This document shows positions 63,301 through 64,000 of a stretch of DNA of 64,000 nucleotides, in pieces (the stretch's first letter is position 1; the number at the start of each line of letters is the position of its first letter). The notes beneath the pieces are model-generated. The model made no database searches and was not told the origin of the DNA. It saw only the letters and a program-made list of their open reading frames with translations. The DNA comes from Cytobacillus oceanisediminis (GTDB lineage: Bacteria > Bacillota > Bacilli > Bacillales > Cytobacillaceae), in contig NZ_CP065511.1 of assembly GCF_022811925.1 (NCBI RefSeq), forward strand, positions 3,589,501-3,653,500, in the 5' to 3' direction. The position numbers were made by a program, and so were the translations under genes.

Positions 63301-64000
63301 GCCATTTTAAAGATGATCAAGTGGCTGCTGTTTCGGGTAATGTAAAGGTTGGCAATAAGGGGAATCTCCTAACGAACTGGCAGCATATTGAATATGTGAC
63401 AGGCTTTAACCTGGAAAGAAGAGCCTTTGCAGCTCTCAATTGCATTACCGTTGTACCAGGTGCCATCGGTGCATGGAAAAAGTCTGCAGTTGAAGAAGCT
63501 GGTTACTTTAGTGAGGATACACTTGCAGAGGATACGGATATCACACTTGCACTATTGCGCAAAGGGAAGAAAATTGAATTCGAAGAAAAGGCTTATGCTT
63601 ATACAGAAGTGCCTGAAGATATTAAAAGCCTGGCAAAGCAGCGCTACAGATGGGTATATGGTACTCTCCAATGCCTTTGGAAACATCGTGAGGCATTATT
63701 TAACAAAAAACATCATTCATTAGGCTATGTTGCTCTTCCTAACATGTGGCTCTTTCAATATGTTTATCAAACCATTTCTCCTATTGCAGAAATATTGTTT
63801 ATCTTTGCCCTTTTCAGCACAAAACCTGAAAAAGCAGCCATTGGATTTGTTCTTTTTTACTTGATGGATTTCTTTACCTCCCTATATGCTTTCAGGCTGG
63901 AGAAAGAAAGCCCTAAACCACTGGCCTCATTGTTTTTACAGAGAATTTTATATAAACAGCTGATGACCTATGTGGTCGTAAAATCGATATTCTCCGCCAT
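60393..64000 (+). CDS. DUF2062 / GH18-like / NodB deacetylase / GT2 fusion protein (C-terminus outside window)
   Basis: The open frame exceeds 1200 codons and runs off the right edge. GTG at 60393 is 7 nt from GGGAGG; the ATG at 60387 is too close. Order: DUF2062-like membrane region (about 1-170); GH18-like domain (about 230-530: YGFYVNWD, GINIDFEAI with the catalytic Glu, GIAIWRLGSED); NodB deacetylase (about 598-792: TFDDGPDP, GNHTFTHP, RPPY, LLHDAGG); membrane helix; family 2 glycosyltransferase (from 867: VSVVIAAYNE, IIDDGSKD, ALDADT, AEDTD, QRYRW). One chain thus holds synthesis, deacetylation and hydrolysis of a beta-linked polymer, probably poly-N-acetylglucosamine-like, as in PgaB/PgaC systems; product inferred. 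Confidence 0.9.
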   Translation, partial: MDRFFRWIVRSLFAPVSGNAGAIASTLGFFLAFLPLDSFSIPLLFVCSLLLRLNIIALFLGTLITVFIPYIHELPLMDFGPFEDYWFISSLKSNILTSESIASGIFGGLVGLVCYFFFHWFYNLGLKKNEEKQEYIFLDPAKSRWSLIKRMSAGFTLLIVIIFTFFIESMNTTPKFPELHLDQSPSSTDIDPINNAFSEEDLASQIQKINSEADKSEKLNMSQTTQKQEVYGFYVNWDKNSKTSFKKNKESITTLVPEWMHVTPDLYLKSSIDWSIVKEANKHEIKILPLVNNFIDNKWDSDVLHRLFTAPGAEDRFIEDMLFYVKINEFEGINIDFEAIKPADKDHFTQFMSKVYKAFHKEGLMVTLDVPPNDESYDYASLAKYADRVIVMLYDQHYSMSTPGPVAQTDWVKENLNQADIPSGKLVAGLGTYGYDWEEDSGKPAADLTFGDIMKLGSEANLNINWSKEAGNPYLRYRQNGKNHTVWFLDAATFYNQMNLAINHGSTGIAIWRLGSEDPSIWRFLNKPKENINPSPVLSTIESPFSALHTGNGEVLKIASQTEKGKRTIEMDSNGMIKKESYVKYPKPFEVIRHGNSSKKEIVLTFDDGPDPAYTPKILDILKRYEVKGTFFIVGENAMMHPQLVNRIYDEGHEIGNHTFTHPDITSITPSRLRMELNATQRLIQGITGHSMTLFRPPYIADTELGTRNEQLPIMEAQKLGYTMVGQSIDSGDWQGSSADELVNRTLDQLSQGNVILLHDAGGDRSKTVEALPIIIETLKNRGYTFTTTAGLIGKTDNEIMPFADQENPYSVYDKAVFKVIKSWNTGISFLFYSAILLGIFRIIFLVFLSRKQVKRYKETKIDPGFTPHVSVVIAAYNEEKVICKTVDSILSSDYPDFEILIIDDGSKDHTARAVEESFADNPRVRLIKKNNGGKSSAVNLGFKEAKGEIVIALDADTLIAENAISLLVSHFKDDQVAAVSGNVKVGNKGNLLTNWQHIEYVTGFNLERRAFAALNCITVVPGAIGAWKKSAVEEAGYFSEDTLAEDTDITLALLRKGKKIEFEEKAYAYTEVPEDIKSLAKQRYRWVYGTLQCLWKHREALFNKKHHSLGYVALPNMWLFQYVYQTISPIAEILFIFALFSTKPEKAAIGFVLFYLMDFFTSLYAFRLEKESPKPLASLFLQRILYKQLMTYVVVKSIFSA

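Overview
The window looks like chromosomal DNA of a low-GC, Gram-positive Bacillaceae species. Genes carry strong AAGGAGG-type ribosome binding sites and often start with GTG or TTG. CcpA-type cre boxes are present, and several loci match Bacillus subtilis genes (yvdT-yvdS-yvdR, a ycxD/ycxC-like MocR/EamA pair, a YesM/YesN-type two-component system). Most of it is accessory catabolism, transport and local regulation. I see no rRNA, tRNA, CRISPR array, phage or complete insertion sequence.

Layout. 1-5.6 kb: a flavin oxidoreductase running off the left edge with a cysteine-rich MarR regulator, the yvdTSR paired small-multidrug-resistance operon, and two SDR dehydrogenases tied to a PadR regulator by the same palindromic operator. 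5.7-7 kb: a CynX/NimT-type MFS transporter. 7-11.2 kb: a sigma-54 regulon made of an enhancer-binding protein, an M24 peptidase and an EutH permease, with a textbook -24/-12 promoter and an upstream inverted repeat. 11.3-11.9 kb: an SDR pseudogene. 12-36.7 kb: a large carbohydrate island. Its long minus-strand galactoside operon encodes an M24-like pseudoenzyme, galK, galE (frameshifted), galT, an SDR, a divergent GcvPA/GcvPB-like pair, an ABC importer and a LacZ beta-galactosidase, with a divergent ROK repressor. Next to it lie a glycoside hydrolase, a second sugar ABC importer and its YesM/YesN-type sensor/regulator. 37-40.5 kb: a Lipoprotein_15 lipoprotein, an ECF sigma/anti-sigma pair, a small lipoprotein and an AcfC-like binding protein. 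40.6-45.2 kb: a MocR regulator with an EamA exporter, and a YeiH-type anion exporter with a LysR regulator. 45.2-55.7 kb: an APC permease, a YtcJ-like amidohydrolase with a sodium symporter, and a taurine dissimilation operon (GntR, ald, tpa, xsc). 55.8-60.2 kb: small genes, including a prolyl 4-hydroxylase and several broken genes. 60.4 kb to the right edge: one giant DUF2062/GH18/NodB/GT2 fusion protein.

How the genes work together. In the galactoside operon, LacZ releases galactose, and GalK, GalT and GalE carry out the Leloir pathway. The SDR and the GcvP-like pair have no obvious place in that pathway and come without GcvT or GcvH; I regard this as the best candidate for an undescribed activity. 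In the taurine operon, Tpa makes sulfoacetaldehyde and alanine, Ald recycles alanine to pyruvate, and Xsc releases sulfite and acetyl phosphate. The YeiH family exporter 6 kb away could remove sulfite, but that is inference.

Structures not explained by genes: a six-copy 20-bp-period TATCGGTCA array upstream of the sodium symporter, a dispersed repeat (three copies) abutting stop codons, a perfect 23-bp palindrome covering the start of the sensor kinase, and several matched operator pairs. Four genes are broken (galE, an SDR, a CBO0543-like membrane protein, a TetR tail). All calls come from reading the sequence; no database search was run.
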